The notes beneath the pieces were generated by a model. It was not told the origin of the DNA. It did no database searches and worked only from the letters and a program-made list of their open reading frames with translations. Below, piece after piece: positions 49,268-59,862 of a DNA stretch of 64,000 nt; the first letter of the stretch is position 1, and every line of letters starts with the position of its first letter. This DNA is from Selenomonas sp. TAMA-11512 (lineage in GTDB: Bacteria; Bacillota; Negativicutes; Selenomonadales; Selenomonadaceae): positions 1,364,001 through 1,428,000 of the forward strand of contig NZ_AP029018.1 of the NCBI RefSeq assembly GCF_037076525.1. The letters are read 5' to 3'. The position numbers and the translations under genes are program-made.

Positions 49268-50596
49268 ATGTCAATATCACTTGGAGAAAATCCATCACGC
49301 GCAGAAATCCTCAAAAACTGGCAGCCTGAGGATCCTGTTTTCTGGGAAAAATATGGCAAGAAAATTGCCAAGCAAAACCTATACACTTCAACCTGGGCCC
49401 TGACCCTGGCATTCTGTGTCTGGACACTCTGGGCAACTATCGCCGCAAATCTACGTCAGGTAGGCTTCCAGATCAGTGAGGCGGAAATCTTTAGTCTTGC
49501 AGCCCTTCCGGGGCTTGTCGGTGCCACCTGTCGTCTCTTCTACACATATATGCCCGGCATCCTCGGAGGACGTACTTGGACGTTCATTTCCACCGCACTT
49601 TTTCTCCTTCCTCTTATAGGCCTCTCTCAAGCTTTGCAGGATACTGCTACTTCCTATGAGACTCTGACCGTCTACGTTGCTCTCCTCGGTCTTGCAGGCG
49701 GTAACTTCTCATCTTCTCTTGCCAATATCGGACATTTCTTTCCCATAAAGGAAAAAGGTCTCGCACTTGGCATCAATGGAGGAATCGGTAACCTTGGCGT
49801 CTCTCTCGTCTACTTTGTCGTTCCTTTCGTTATCGGCTATGGCATCTTCGGCAGCCTTTCAGACCCAGGGCAGACAAGGACGGACGGTACAGTTATTTTT
49901 CTGCAGAATGCTTGCTACCTCTGGCTTATTGCGACGATTATCACACTTTTTCTCATCGTGAAATTTATGGATAACCTCCCCATGCCAAAGCAGAGTCCAA
50001 GGTCTATGGTCTCCATCTTTGGGCTTAAGCATACTTGGATCATTACCTGGATTTATACCTGTGCTTTCGGTTCTTTTATTGGCTACTCTTTTGCTCTCGG
50101 ACTGCTCTCCTCAAAGGAATTTCCTGAAATTCCCATCACTTATGCAGCTTTTCTAGGTCCGTTAATCGGTGCGACAATGCGCACTGTAGGGGGCTGGCTT
50201 GCAGATAGAATTAACAGCGGCTCCAAGGTCACTTTCGCGTCTCTCATCGGACTTTTCTTCTTTTCTATTATGACGTATCTGGGGATTGAAACACATCGCT
50301 TTCCGATTTTCTTTGGCGGGATTCTTGCTGTCTTTCTCTGTGTCGGTCTCATCAACGGAGCCTCCTTCCGTATGATTCCGCACATCATTCCTACACCTAT
50401 ACAGGCAAGTCTCGTTACGGGTTTTTCAGCAGCAATCGCCGCTTATGGCGGCTTCTTCATCCCGAAGCTCTTCAATATCGCTTATGCTGAATTCAATAAT
50501 GCCGCGCCGGCCTTTTACGTGCTCATTATATATACGGCAATCACCATTGCCGTTACATGGTGGTTCTATCGCAGAAGCGGCAGCATTAAGGCGTGA
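49268..50596 (+). CDS. narK: Nitrate/nitrite transporter (NarK type)
   Basis: 442 residues, major facilitator with 12 predicted membrane segments. Nitrate signature GNFSSSLANIGHFFP (about residue 140) and a second glycine-rich one in the C-half (GPLIGATMRTVGGW). The N-terminal LKNWQPEDPVFWEKYGKKIA extension is typical for NarK. It exchanges nitrate and nitrite across the membrane. GGAAAGGGG precedes the ATG. No nitrate reductase genes in this window. Confidence 0.9.
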   Translation: MSISLGENPSRAEILKNWQPEDPVFWEKYGKKIAKQNLYTSTWALTLAFCVWTLWATIAANLRQVGFQISEAEIFSLAALPGLVGATCRLFYTYMPGILGGRTWTFISTALFLLPLIGLSQALQDTATSYETLTVYVALLGLAGGNFSSSLANIGHFFPIKEKGLALGINGGIGNLGVSLVYFVVPFVIGYGIFGSLSDPGQTRTDGTVIFLQNACYLWLIATIITLFLIVKFMDNLPMPKQSPRSMVSIFGLKHTWIITWIYTCAFGSFIGYSFALGLLSSKEFPEIPITYAAFLGPLIGATMRTVGGWLADRINSGSKVTFASLIGLFFFSIMTYLGIETHRFPIFFGGILAVFLCVGLINGASFRMIPHIIPTPIQASLVTGFSAAIAAYGGFFIPKLFNIAYAEFNNAAPAFYVLIIYTAITIAVTWWFYRRSGSIKA

Positions 50597-50663
50597 AAGC
50601 AATCCTGTTCGGATGGATTTCAGCACAAGCTTTTTCCTCAACGTTTACATGTAATACACAGGA

Positions 50664-50691
50664 AGACCACTCGCTTGACGGGTGGTCTTTT
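50664..50691 (+). terminator. narK terminator
   Basis: AGACCAC/GTGGTCT stem with TTTTC tail, 68 bp after narK. Confidence 0.75.
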
Positions 50692-50733
50692 CTGTCATTG
50701 CAGCGCTTTGCACTTATTATTCTGTATACGGAA

Positions 50734-50769
50734 AAAGCAACCCGTTGTCAATATGAACCGGGTTGCTTT
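50734..50769 (-). terminator. glyS operon terminator
   Basis: AAAGCAACCC/GGGTTGCTTT stem, 16-base loop; on the minus strand followed by TTCCG after TTTTT. About 20 bp after glyS. Confidence 0.8.
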
Positions 50770-50788
50770 CCCTTCTTCAAAAAGCAAA

Positions 50789-52843
50789 TTATGAAATGAC
50801 AAGTTTATCAAAATCCGCAACCTTGCGTAAGAGCGTATCGATTGCCAAAAGAAGCGCAAGTCGATTCTTGCGGACCGCCACATCCTCTGCCATGACCATG
50901 ACACCGTCAAAGAAGGTATCAATCGGTGCGGCAAGATCAGAAAGCGCGTCAATCGTCCCCGTATAGTCTCCTTCTTTCAAAAGGCTATCAGCGGCACTTG
51001 CTGCCGAGGTATAGGCACGATAGAGCTCCTTTTCCTCTTCGTTTTCGAATAGCGCTTCATCCATGCTGTCTGCTTCTGCCTTGGCAGCAAGGTTTTCGAC
51101 GCGAACAAAGGCCTGTACGATCTTTGCAAAATCGCATGCTTCCATTGCCTTAGCGACTGCTTTGGCACGCTCCAGTACATGGTACGGATCGTCGATATCG
51201 TCCAGGACTGCATCTGCCACATCATAACGGATGCCGGCTTCTGTCAAGACATTCTTCAAACGCAGACGAATGAAGTCTGCAATCTCCGCTTGTAACTTAT
51301 CCTGTTTTGCAGTATCGATGGAAAGAAGATCCATTGTCTTTCCGACTAACGACGAGAGCGAGATGCTCGTCTTTGACTCAATTAAGCTAAGTACCAGGCC
51401 CAGTGCCTGACGGCGCAGCGCAAAGGGATCTTGCGAGCCTGTCGGTATTTTGCCGCGAGAGAAAGTGGCTACGATGTTGTCCAATTTGTCAGCGAGGCTG
51501 ACAATACGTCCGGCAGACGTCTTCGGCAATGCACCGCCGGCTGAGCGAGGCCAATAATGTTCATCGATGGCCGCAGCAACTGCATCCCCTTCATTATCAA
51601 GACGTGCGTACTCGCGCCCCATGATGCCTTGCAGCTCTGTGAACTCCGCGACCATCCCCGTCACAAGATCCGCCTTGGCCAGGTGTGCTGCACGGACTGC
51701 CGCTTTCTTATCCTCTTCGCTTATCCCAATGGCAGCTGCAATCATGACGGAAAGAATCTCCAGACGTCTCGTCTTATCAAAAAGGGTTCCAAGCCCTTCT
51801 TGGAATACAACGGTCTTAAGCTTATCGAGATGATCTTCAAGACTCTTTTTACGATCCTCATCAAAAAAGAACTGAGCATCGGCAAGTCTCGCACACAGAA
51901 CTCGTTCATTACCGTGTTGGACGATCTCGATATTTTCCTTTCCTCCGTTCCGGACAGTGATAAAGTGTGCCATCAGCTTTCCTTGCGCATCTTTTACAGG
52001 AAAATACCGCTGATGATCACGCATCGGTGTGACGACCGCTTCCATCGGAAGTGCAAGATATTTATCCTCAAACGATCCTGCTAAAGCGGTCGGATACTCA
52101 ACGAGATAGAGCACTTCTTCAAGAAGATCATCTGTGATATCTGCTATGCCGCCAAGCTCGGAGGCTACATCGTTAATACCTTGAACGATGAGCTCCTTAC
52201 GCTTTTCCGGATCGACAATGACAAACGCCTTCTCTGCTGCCATCTCATAGTTCTCTGCATTGACAACCTCAAAATCACCTGCGAGAAAGCGATGCCCGCG
52301 CGAAATCCGTCCTGCATGGACATCGGCAATCTCAAAAGGCACGACATCTGCACCAAAGAGCGCGACAATCCAGCGAATCGGACGTAGAAATCTGTACTCA
52401 AGACTGCCCCAGCGCATTGTATTCGGAAGATGCAGCCCACCGATGAGACGAGGCAGGAGCTCGACAAGAATATCCTTTGTTTCCTTGCCTTTCTCCTCAA
52501 CGAGTGCATAGACATAGCCATCCCGTTCAACAAGGGCACTTACATCAATACCCGCACCGCGAGCGAATCCCTCTGCCGCCTTTGTCGGGTTGTGATCTCT
52601 ATCAAACGCAACAGCAACCGACGGACCTCGCTTCTCCAACGAGACATCCGCCTGCTTTTCATCCAGGTTCTTGACACAGAGGACAATGCGGCGAGGTGTA
52701 CCGATAGTCTCTATTTCAAGAAAATCAAGGTGCAGTGCCTCAAGCTCTTTTTGGGCCGATGTCTTAAGGTCAGATAGAATACCGGGCATAGCATGAGCCG
52801 GAATCTCTTCTGTACCGATTTCTAATAGTAATTCCTTGCTCAT
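50789..52843 (-). CDS. glyS: Glycyl-tRNA synthetase beta chain
   Basis: 684 residues. The start [20 protein letters not shown] and [20 protein letters not shown] are diagnostic; an HD-like region and C-terminal anticodon domain follow. Works with GlyQ as an alpha2-beta2 enzyme. Overlaps glyQ by 4 bp. Confidence 0.96.
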   Translation of the reverse strand: MSKELLLEIGTEEIPAHAMPGILSDLKTSAQKELEALHLDFLEIETIGTPRRIVLCVKNLDEKQADVSLEKRGPSVAVAFDRDHNPTKAAEGFARGAGIDVSALVERDGYVYALVEEKGKETKDILVELLPRLIGGLHLPNTMRWGSLEYRFLRPIRWIVALFGADVVPFEIADVHAGRISRGHRFLAGDFEVVNAENYEMAAEKAFVIVDPEKRKELIVQGINDVASELGGIADITDDLLEEVLYLVEYPTALAGSFEDKYLALPMEAVVTPMRDHQRYFPVKDAQGKLMAHFITVRNGGKENIEIVQHGNERVLCARLADAQFFFDEDRKKSLEDHLDKLKTVVFQEGLGTLFDKTRRLEILSVMIAAAIGISEEDKKAAVRAAHLAKADLVTGMVAEFTELQGIMGREYARLDNEGDAVAAAIDEHYWPRSAGGALPKTSAGRIVSLADKLDNIVATFSRGKIPTGSQDPFALRRQALGLVLSLIESKTSISLSSLVGKTMDLLSIDTAKQDKLQAEIADFIRLRLKNVLTEAGIRYDVADAVLDDIDDPYHVLERAKAVAKAMEACDFAKIVQAFVRVENLAAKAEADSMDEALFENEEEKELYRAYTSAASAADSLLKEGDYTGTIDALSDLAAPIDTFFDGVMVMAEDVAVRKNRLALLLAIDTLLRKVADFDKLVIS

Positions 52844-53718
52844 GCCTGTCCCTCCTTTAGCATTGGAAAGCCGAGAGCTTCACGCTGCTTGATATATTCT
52901 TCCGCACATAGTCTGGCAAGTTTTCGAACGCGGCCGATAAAAGCCGTGCGCTCCGAGACACTGATGGCTCCGCGTGCATCCAGGAGATTGAAGGTATGCG
53001 AACACTTCAATACATAATCATAGGCCGGATAAACATTTCCCGTTGCAATAACACGCTCCGCCTCTTTCTCATACTTTTCAAAGAGGTCAAACAGCATCTT
53101 TTCATCTGAAATATCAAAGGCATATCGAGACTGCTCGACTTCATTCTGATGAAAAACATCGCCATAGGTGAATCCGTCAGTCCACTGGACATCAAAAACA
53201 TTCTCTACGCCCTGAATATACATAGCAAGGCGTTCCAAACCATACGTAATCTCAACAGCAACCGGGCGAATATCCTGACTGCCGACCTGCTGGAAATACG
53301 TAAACTGCGTAATCTCCATGCCATCCAGCCAGACTTCCCATCCGAGTCCCCACGCGCCAAGCGTCGGCGATTCCCAGTTGTCTTCAACAAAACGGATATC
53401 GTGCTCTTTCGGGTTGATCCCAAGACGCTCCAGACTTTCAAGATAAATCTCTTGGATGTTATCCGGAGACGGTTTTATAATGACCTGAAACTGATGATGC
53501 TGGAAAAGGCGGTTCGGGTTTTCTCCATAGCGACCATCAGCGGGACGACGCGATGGCTCGACGTAAGCAATACGCCAAGGCTCAGGCCCTAAGACACGCA
53601 GAAATGTCGAGGGATTCATCGTACCTGCTCCCTTTTCCACATCATACGGTTCACCCAGGATACAGCCCTGCTCATGCCAAAAGCTTTGCAGTGCCAAAAT
53701 CATCTCTTGAAACTTCAT
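52840..53718 (-). CDS. glyQ: Glycyl-tRNA synthetase alpha chain
   Basis: 292 residues. [20 protein letters not shown] and [20 protein letters not shown] are hallmarks of the class II alpha chain that activates glycine. It overlaps glyS and the ComEC-like gene by 4 bp each, so the operon is tightly coupled. Confidence 0.97.
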   Translation of the reverse strand: MKFQEMILALQSFWHEQGCILGEPYDVEKGAGTMNPSTFLRVLGPEPWRIAYVEPSRRPADGRYGENPNRLFQHHQFQVIIKPSPDNIQEIYLESLERLGINPKEHDIRFVEDNWESPTLGAWGLGWEVWLDGMEITQFTYFQQVGSQDIRPVAVEITYGLERLAMYIQGVENVFDVQWTDGFTYGDVFHQNEVEQSRYAFDISDEKMLFDLFEKYEKEAERVIATGNVYPAYDYVLKCSHTFNLLDARGAISVSERTAFIGRVRKLARLCAEEYIKQREALGFPMLKEGQA

Positions 53719-54653
53719 TGTTCCACTCCTCTTCCTATACTTATCTTATACGTCTTTCCATCGCTCATAATAGTAATCGTTCCATCGGTATCCGTGCGAT
53801 ATACTTTCGCATTGATCTTTTCTAACTTCTTGAGTGTGATATCATGCGGATGCCCATAGTCATTATTTTTACCGCAGGAGATTACAGCCACCCCCGGTTT
53901 TACGGCATTCAGCCACTGTGCAGAAGACGACGTCTTGCTCCCATGGTGCCCGACCTTCAAGATATCACATCGGAGCTCACTTTTGTCATGCCGATCGAGG
54001 ATTCCAAGCTCTGTTTCCTTCTCGGCATCGCCTGTCAAAAGCATTGTGAAGCTGCCATAGACAAGACGAGCTGTAATGGAATTTATGTTAAGATTTCGCT
54101 TCCCCTTGGTGTTCGTTGAAGTCTCGACCATCGCCTCAGTCGGTGAAAGGATCTCAAGACGAGCGCCGTCCCCCAGCTCAAGTACATCGCCATCTTTGAG
54201 ATTTCGGTATGAGATTCCTTTTTCCTTTATTGACTTTAAATATGTCCGATAGAGTTTCGTCGTGGTAGGCTCGCCATTGTCGTACACCTCCTTGACGGTG
54301 TAGTCGCTAAATATGACAGGTGTACCTCCGATATGGTCTGCGTGCGGATGCGTGAGAATAAGTTTACTGATCTCTTTGACCCCCGCCGCTTTAAGTTCTC
54401 GTCGAAGCTTGTCCTGCTCGTCGACATCCCCTGTATCAATGAGTGTGTCACTTGCTGCTGTATGAATGAGAATAGCTTCGCCCTGCCCTACGTCAAGAAC
54501 ACGTACGGTAAGCATCTCATCAGCAGCAACGGATGTTGTTTCACTCTCCGCCTGAGACTTGCCCGAGATCGAACTACAGCCGACGACGAAAGAAAGCAGA
54601 ATCATCAGGCATAGTGTAAAGAATAACCGCGTTCCATTTCGATTTTCTCTCAT
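53715..54653 (-). CDS. ComEC/Rec2-like MBL-fold lipoprotein
   Basis: 312 residues. Lipoprotein signal ([20 protein letters not shown]) then a metallo-beta-lactamase domain like the C-terminal domain of Com[22 protein letters not shown], metal motif [24 protein letters not shown] and [13 protein letters not shown]. Family members outside ComEC are secreted or anchored nucleases or phosphodiesterases. ATG 54653 overlaps the stop of the HAD gene. Not a full ComEC: there is no membrane channel part. Confidence 0.87.
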   Translation of the reverse strand: MRENRNGTRLFFTLCLMILLSFVVGCSSISGKSQAESETTSVAADEMLTVRVLDVGQGEAILIHTAASDTLIDTGDVDEQDKLRRELKAAGVKEISKLILTHPHADHIGGTPVIFSDYTVKEVYDNGEPTTTKLYRTYLKSIKEKGISYRNLKDGDVLELGDGARLEILSPTEAMVETSTNTKGKRNLNINSITARLVYGSFTMLLTGDAEKETELGILDRHDKSELRCDILKVGHHGSKTSSSAQWLNAVKPGVAVISCGKNNDYGHPHDITLKKLEKINAKVYRTDTDGTITIMSDGKTYKISIGRGVEQ

Positions 54654-55447
54654 AGTACGCAATGCTCTATCCCCCACGCTACACCTTCCTCGGCAACCGT
54701 CGGCAATACTGTCTCCGCCAGAGGAAGCAGCTCTTTGACAGCATTTCCCATAACGAGCGAATGTCCGACTGTCTGCATCATCTCGATGTCATTGATTCCA
54801 TCGCTGAAAGCGTAGCTATTCTCGATGGGGATGCCGAGATAATCAAGCGCATGCCGAATACCGGATCCCTTTGTCTCCAGCTTCGAATATATTTCGATAT
54901 TTGCACCGTGATTTGGATCGGACACGCCGGTCATATTCGGAAGAGATATAAATTGGTCAAACAGCGATTGATCGAAGAGATCCGATTGAGAGGTAAACTC
55001 CATCTTATAGACCTCTCGTATCTCTTCGGGGTCAAAATCGTGCCGCCAGTATGCCTCCGGTACATGAATACTTCGATAGAAATTTATCAATCTTGTAAAT
55101 GTGGGTTGAATATAGATGTAATTCGGCGTCTGCAAATCATAATCCGCTCCGGCCTCTGCCGCAATACGGCGTAATTCCTTGACTGTCGCAAAAGGGATTG
55201 CCTTTTCGTAGACAATTTCATCATGAACGGTTACGACAGCTCCATTCATCTGCACAAATCCATCAAACCCGACATCGACAATTGTTGAATTGATGAACCC
55301 AAACGGGCGTCCTGAGGCAATGAAGACATAGTGTCCTTCCCTCTGTAGCTTTTTGATGGCCGTACGAGATGCCGGTGATATATCCGGCTTGCCGTGTGGC
55401 GCATCTATTAGCGTGCCATCAATGTCGAAGAAGACAGCTTTCTTCAC
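54650..55447 (-). CDS. Cof-type HAD-superfamily phosphatase
   Basis: 265 residues. Motif I KAVFFDIDGTLID, motif II IASGRP, motif III lysine region around KLETKGSGIRHALDYLGIP, motif IV FSDGINDIEMMQTVGHSLVM. Hydrolyses small phosphates (sugar phosphates, FMN, PLP); the substrate is not predictable. Overlaps both neighbours by 4 bp. Confidence 0.92.
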   Translation of the reverse strand: MKKAVFFDIDGTLIDAPHGKPDISPASRTAIKKLQREGHYVFIASGRPFGFINSTIVDVGFDGFVQMNGAVVTVHDEIVYEKAIPFATVKELRRIAAEAGADYDLQTPNYIYIQPTFTRLINFYRSIHVPEAYWRHDFDPEEIREVYKMEFTSQSDLFDQSLFDQFISLPNMTGVSDPNHGANIEIYSKLETKGSGIRHALDYLGIPIENSYAFSDGINDIEMMQTVGHSLVMGNAVKELLPLAETVLPTVAEEGVAWGIEHCVL

Positions 55448-55665
55448 TCGTTGTCCTCCTTTTTCCTGCGAAGTCTTTCTATGTCATCAAGCGAATCCAA
55501 GTTATAGAAAGTTCGTCCGATGAAGATAAACAGCCAAAGCGCAATCGAAACAAAGAAGGCGTAATCCAAGTAGCTTAAGCTGTCGTAATTCGTAAACGCA
55601 AGAGCCGCGACAATCGCTGCAAGGACAATCCAGTCAAGCTTTCGTACCTTTTTCAACTTTTCCAT
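55444..55665 (-). CDS. Small two-segment membrane protein
   Basis: 73 residues. Two hydrophobic segments (LDWIVLAAIVAALAF and YAFFVSIALWLFIFIGRTFY) with a short outside loop and a charged tail (DDIERLRRKKEDNE). ATG 55665 has ATGGAGAAGCT upstream. First gene of the glyQS operon. No family recognised. Confidence 0.7.
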   Translation of the reverse strand: MEKLKKVRKLDWIVLAAIVAALAFTNYDSLSYLDYAFFVSIALWLFIFIGRTFYNLDSLDDIERLRRKKEDNE

Positions 55666-55808
55666 AGCTTCTCCATTCAATAGAAGTCACCCTTCATTAT
55701 ACTACCCTATCTTTTGCATTCCTTCAAGTCCTTATCCATGTAATATAAGAAAGAAAACGAGACCTGTACACGCAATAATCTTTCGTGTATAGGTCTCGTT
55801 GATATCAA

Positions 55809-57638
55809 CTACTCAACCGTGACGGACTTGGCAAGGTTACGAGGTTTATCGACATCTGCACCACGCGTGATGGCGGCGTAGTAAGCAAGGAGCTGGAGTG
55901 GAACGACTGTCAGCACGGGAATCAAAAGGGTATCGGTGGCCGGTACCTTGATGACATGATCGACATACTTCTCAAGCTCGGTATCTCCCTTCGCTGCAAT
56001 ACCGATGACCACTGCATCACGAGCCTTGACTTCCTTGATGTTGCTCAAGGTCTTCTCGTAGACATCTGTCTGCGTAGCAAGTGCGATGACAGGCACTCCC
56101 TTGACAATGAGCGCCAGCGTGCCGTGCTTCAGTTCACCGGCAGCATACGCTTCCGCATGGATGTAGGAAATCTCCTTGAGCTTTAATGCGCCCTCAATGG
56201 AAACATGATAGTCAAGGGATCGACCGATATAAAATACGTCCTCATTAAATCCATACTGCTTGGCAAATGTCTTGATGGGTTCAACGTCCTCAAGTGTTTC
56301 ACTGATTTCTCCCGGTACCTTTTCAAGTGCTGCAATGAGCTCGGCTATACGCTCTTTGGACTGTGCCCCTTTGATACCTGCCATATATAGAGATAGCATG
56401 AAGAGCAGGATAAGCTGCGTCGTATAGGCTTTCGTCGAAGCGACGGCAATCTCCGGACCTGCCCATGTATAAAGTACCTGTGCCGCTTCACGAGCAATGG
56501 AAGAACCGACAACATTCGTAATGGCAAGCGTCTTTGCGCCGAGACGTTTTGCCTCTTTAAGGGCAGCGAGTGTATCGCTCGTCTCACCGGATTGTGAGAG
56601 GACAAGCATGAGCGTGTGATCATCGACAATTGGATCGCGATAGCGGAACTCGGAAGCAATATCGATTTCAACAGGAATGCGAACAAGTTTTTCGATGTAA
56701 TACTTGCCGACAAGTCCTGCATTATATGCCGTACCACAGGCCACAATCGTGACCTTATGAATATTGTTGAGAAAAGATGCATCCCATTTAAGTTCATCCA
56801 TGACAATGGACGAGCCGTCTTTTGATAAACGAGGCGAAATTGTGTCACGAACAGCCTTTGGCTGCTCGTGAATCTCCTTGAGCATAAAATGTTCGTATCC
56901 GCCTTTTTCCGCGGCTTCAGCATTCCACGTGACTTCAAAAATTTCTTTGTCGATTACATTGCCAGCACGATCTTTGACAGTAATACTGTCTCCCTTGACA
57001 ATAGCAAGCTCTCCATCGGCAACAATATAAGTCTTTCGTGTACGGGCGATAATAGCAGGGATGTCGGAAGCAATGAAGTTTTCCCCATTACCCAGCCCGA
57101 TAACAAGCGGATTATCCTGCTTCGTACAAATGAGACGATCCGGGTGCTTTTTGGACATAAAGACAAGTGCGTATGAACCCTCTATTTGACGAAGCACCTC
57201 TCGTACCGAACTCTCAAAATCTCCATTGTAGACCTCTTCCAAGAGATGAACAACTACCTCTGTATCCGTCTCCGACTTGAAGATATGTCCCTTTTCAATG
57301 AGAGTCTCCTTTAAAGAGAGATAATTTTCTATGATCCCATTGTGAACAATAACAAAATCACCGGAGCAATCCGTATGAGGATGTGCATTGCGATCGGACG
57401 GGCGACCATGCGTGGCCCAGCGGGTATGACCGATACCGAGGCTGCCCTGCGGCATGTTTCCCGCAACCTTTTCCTGAAGAGCCGCAAGACGACCGACGGT
57501 CTTCTCAACACGGATATTATTGCCATCGTAGACCGCAATCCCGGCCGAGTCATAGCCGCGATATTCCAATTTATTCAGACCGTCAAGTAAAAATGGAGCT
57601 GCCTGTCCCTTTCCAATATAGCCAACAATTCCGCACAT
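55809..57638 (-). CDS. glmS: Glutamine--fructose-6-phosphate aminotransferase
   Basis: 609 residues. The N-terminal glutaminase starts MCGIVGYIG (catalytic Cys after removed Met), with HTRWATHGRPSDRNAHPH; two SIS domains bind the sugar (SQSGETSDTLAALKEAKRLG). Makes glucosamine 6-phosphate for cell wall. ATG 57638 has AGGAGGTTTAGCT upstream. Controlled by the ribozyme in its leader. Confidence 0.97.
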   Translation of the reverse strand: MCGIVGYIGKGQAAPFLLDGLNKLEYRGYDSAGIAVYDGNNIRVEKTVGRLAALQEKVAGNMPQGSLGIGHTRWATHGRPSDRNAHPHTDCSGDFVIVHNGIIENYLSLKETLIEKGHIFKSETDTEVVVHLLEEVYNGDFESSVREVLRQIEGSYALVFMSKKHPDRLICTKQDNPLVIGLGNGENFIASDIPAIIARTRKTYIVADGELAIVKGDSITVKDRAGNVIDKEIFEVTWNAEAAEKGGYEHFMLKEIHEQPKAVRDTISPRLSKDGSSIVMDELKWDASFLNNIHKVTIVACGTAYNAGLVGKYYIEKLVRIPVEIDIASEFRYRDPIVDDHTLMLVLSQSGETSDTLAALKEAKRLGAKTLAITNVVGSSIAREAAQVLYTWAGPEIAVASTKAYTTQLILLFMLSLYMAGIKGAQSKERIAELIAALEKVPGEISETLEDVEPIKTFAKQYGFNEDVFYIGRSLDYHVSIEGALKLKEISYIHAEAYAAGELKHGTLALIVKGVPVIALATQTDVYEKTLSNIKEVKARDAVVIGIAAKGDTELEKYVDHVIKVPATDTLLIPVLTVVPLQLLAYYAAITRGADVDKPRNLAKSVTVE

Positions 57639-57670
57639 AGCTAAACCTCCTGTAAGCAAACACACGAAAA

Positions 57671-57687
57671 CAGGCGGGCTACGCCTG
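57671..57687 (-). terminator. Hairpin between glmS ribozyme and start
   Basis: CAGGCG/CGCCTG stem with a 5-base loop, followed on the minus strand by TTTTC. A weak terminator or mRNA stabiliser in the glmS leader. Confidence 0.5.
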
Positions 57688-57739
57688 CCTCGTTCCCATC
57701 TGTAGAAAACGCAAAACATACGTCTTTTTCTATGCTGCC

Positions 57740-57900
57740 TGACCTTGGCTATTCTTTGTCTCTATCGTCACCGACAGACTTTTAAATAGCGTTTACGACC
57801 GGTCGCAGCCGAGAGGCATCCGCTGAATTTTCGACAACCTCTTTCCTCGTCACCTTACCATACATATCAATAAGGTCTCGCGCTAGGGGACTACCCTTTT
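57740..57900 (-). ncRNA. glmS glucosamine-6-phosphate ribozyme
   Basis: On the minus strand the conserved core is plain: GCGCGAGACC right after the cleavage site (between 57884 and 57883), then GTGACGAGGAAAGAGGTTGT, CGAAAATTCAGCGGATGCCT and CTCGGCTG, and a P3/P4 part (about 57740-57800). Binding of glucosamine 6-phosphate triggers self-cleavage and loss of the glmS mRNA. The outer borders are estimated. Confidence 0.92.
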
Positions 57901-57973
57901 CCGTTCACTTTCCTCCTACTTCGTCCTGTGTCCGACAGCAGACATCGATTCGATACTTCCGGACGATTGCCTT

Positions 57974-58002
57974 ATTGTACCCGAGACAGACTTTTCTGTC
58001 AA
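57974..58002 (-). promoter_or_regulatory. glmS promoter
   Basis: TTGACA (57997-58002), 17-bp spacer, TACAAT (57974-57979) on the minus strand. The -35 overlaps the stop codon of sdaAA. Confidence 0.85.
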
Positions 58003-58874
58003 GCTTCTCCATATATCATCTTAGCCGCTGCAAGCGCTGTCGGCGTCGTGGCAAGGCCTCCCTTTGCCGTCTCTCGAAGTGTCTTTGGCAAAGACTTGCC
58101 AATCCTGTACATCGCATCTATGACCTCATCAACAGGGATGAAGGAACGCACCCCCATCAGCGCCATATCGGCAGCGAGCATTGCCTCAACGGCAATAAAA
58201 CCGTTGCGTTTGACACAGGGAACCTCGACAAGGCCTGCGACAGGATCGCAGGCAAGTCCTAAAAGATTTTTGATTGCAAGCGCACAGGCATTCCCGGACA
58301 TTTCCGGTGTTCCTCCTGCAAGCTCTACGAGAGATGCTGCCGCCATTCCGGCAGCAGTCCCACACTCTGCCTGACACCCGCCTTCAGCACCGGAGATAGA
58401 TGCGTTTTGTGCAATTATCATGCCGATTCCCGCAGCTGTAAAAAGCGCCTTCACAATGGTCTCGTCATCAATTTGCTTCGTCTCTGCTGCTGCATAGAGC
58501 GCCGCAGGTACTATTCCACAGGATCCGGCTGTTGGGCAAGCCACAACGCGCCCCATTGAAGCGCTCACTTCATTAATGCCTACCGCATATGCAGCAGCCC
58601 GATGCGCTGCCTCTCCCAGGTACCCTGTCCCTTTTCCCGTATATAGCTTTTTGGCATCTCCGCCGGTGAGACCGCTGATCGATTTTTTTTCATTTTCAAT
58701 GCCATATCGAATAGATGACTTCATGACCTCCCACTGTGCCGCCATTTCATGAAGGATATCCTTTTCCCTGCGCTGTGAGATCGTCACTTCATTTTCTATG
58801 ACAACTGCGTGAAGAGGCATATGGTTCTCGTCAGCATAAGCAATCATTTCGGTAATCGTATGAAAACCGCTCAT
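57999..58874 (-). CDS. sdaAA: L-serine dehydratase, Fe-S alpha subunit
   Basis: 291 residues. Converts L-serine to pyruvate and ammonia. Cysteines for the 4Fe-4S cluster are in VACPTAGSCGIVPAAL and in GNACALAIKN or LACDPVAGL; GAEGGCQAECG is also conserved. Split alpha/beta form as in Gram-positive anaerobes. 13 bp after the beta gene. Confidence 0.95.
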   Translation of the reverse strand: MSGFHTITEMIAYADENHMPLHAVVIENEVTISQRREKDILHEMAAQWEVMKSSIRYGIENEKKSISGLTGGDAKKLYTGKGTGYLGEAAHRAAAYAVGINEVSASMGRVVACPTAGSCGIVPAALYAAAETKQIDDETIVKALFTAAGIGMIIAQNASISGAEGGCQAECGTAAGMAAASLVELAGGTPEMSGNACALAIKNLLGLACDPVAGLVEVPCVKRNGFIAVEAMLAADMALMGVRSFIPVDEVIDAMYRIGKSLPKTLRETAKGGLATTPTALAAAKMIYGEA

Positions 58875-58887
58875 CCTTTTCCTCTCC

Positions 58888-59550
58888 TCAAATACTCGGG
58901 ATGCTCATCGCACTCTCAACGCCGTAGACCTGACAACAATCTTCCATCAACTCATCGGAGGGCTGATCGTCGAGCTGAATAATCATCATGGCACTCTCTC
59001 CGCGCTTTTTTCTTGATACGGACATGAATGCAATGTTAAGCTCATAGCGCGCTATAATGCCCGTAACCTTTGTAATAACCCCCGGCATATCATGATGGAT
59101 CGTAATGAGCGCCGGATATGTCCCGGATAGCTCAACCTCGTAACCATCAATATTTGTGATCAAAATATTGCCGCCTCCAACAGAAGCGCCCTGTATCGTC
59201 AGTTTCTTTCCTGAAACACCCGTTAAATGAATAATAGCCGTATTCGGATGAGCTTCCTCAAGATCTACAGGATAAAAGGAGACTTTTATGTGATTGTTCC
59301 GAGCAATCTCCAAAGATTCACGAATGCACTCATCATCCGGTCGAAAGCCTAAAATTCCGGCAACAAGAGCCTTATCCGTCCCATGCCCTCGATACGTCGC
59401 CTGAAAGGATCCATGAAGCGCAATGTGTACCTCGGCAATCGTTTCTCCAAGAATTTTTCCGGCCATGAGTCCAATTCGCACACCTCCCGCCGTATGGGAA
59501 CTTGACGGCCCTATCATGATCGGTCCGATAATATCAAATACACTGCGCAT
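58888..59550 (-). CDS. sdaAB: L-serine dehydratase, beta subunit
   Basis: 220 residues. FDIIGPIMIGPSSSHTAGGV is the diagnostic start; a C-terminal ACT domain (about 145-215; TIHHDMPGVITKVTGIIARY) may sense serine. ATG 59550 has GGGGAGGGCG upstream; a longer frame lacks support. Confidence 0.94.
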   Translation of the reverse strand: MRSVFDIIGPIMIGPSSSHTAGGVRIGLMAGKILGETIAEVHIALHGSFQATYRGHGTDKALVAGILGFRPDDECIRESLEIARNNHIKVSFYPVDLEEAHPNTAIIHLTGVSGKKLTIQGASVGGGNILITNIDGYEVELSGTYPALITIHHDMPGVITKVTGIIARYELNIAFMSVSRKKRGESAMMIIQLDDQPSDELMEDCCQVYGVESAMSIPSI

Positions 59551-59862
59551 ACGGCGCCCTCCCCAATATTCGTATAGCCACCACAATTGTATATTGCAGC
59601 ACTGAATTAATTCTCCTTTTTACTATCATTTCCTCTATTTTACACACTCTGCTGGATATGATGTATATCCCACAGAAACAATTACCTTGTATCCTTTATT
59701 TTGCGTCTTTAAAATTGCTACCATACAAGATATATGTTTTGCCTCAAAAGGCCCTTTAAACCCTTTATTTTTATTGACATTACAGGCTTTCGCGTGATAG
59801 ACTTTTTCCACGTATAAATATTATTTTGTATTGCATAAGAAACAAATTTGTGAGGAACATAT
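59551..59862. promoter_or_regulatory. sdaAB-ilvA intergenic region with ilvA promoter
   Basis: 312 bp, divergent genes. Plus-strand promoter TTGACA (59774-59779), 18-bp spacer, TAGACT (59798-59803), 60 bp before ilvA. No clear promoter found for sdaAB and no leader peptide or riboswitch seen. Confidence 0.6.

Noticed and set aside
53715-54653. Full-length competence channel ComEC
   Set aside because: Only the MBL domain behind a lipoprotein signal is present; no multi-pass membrane part.
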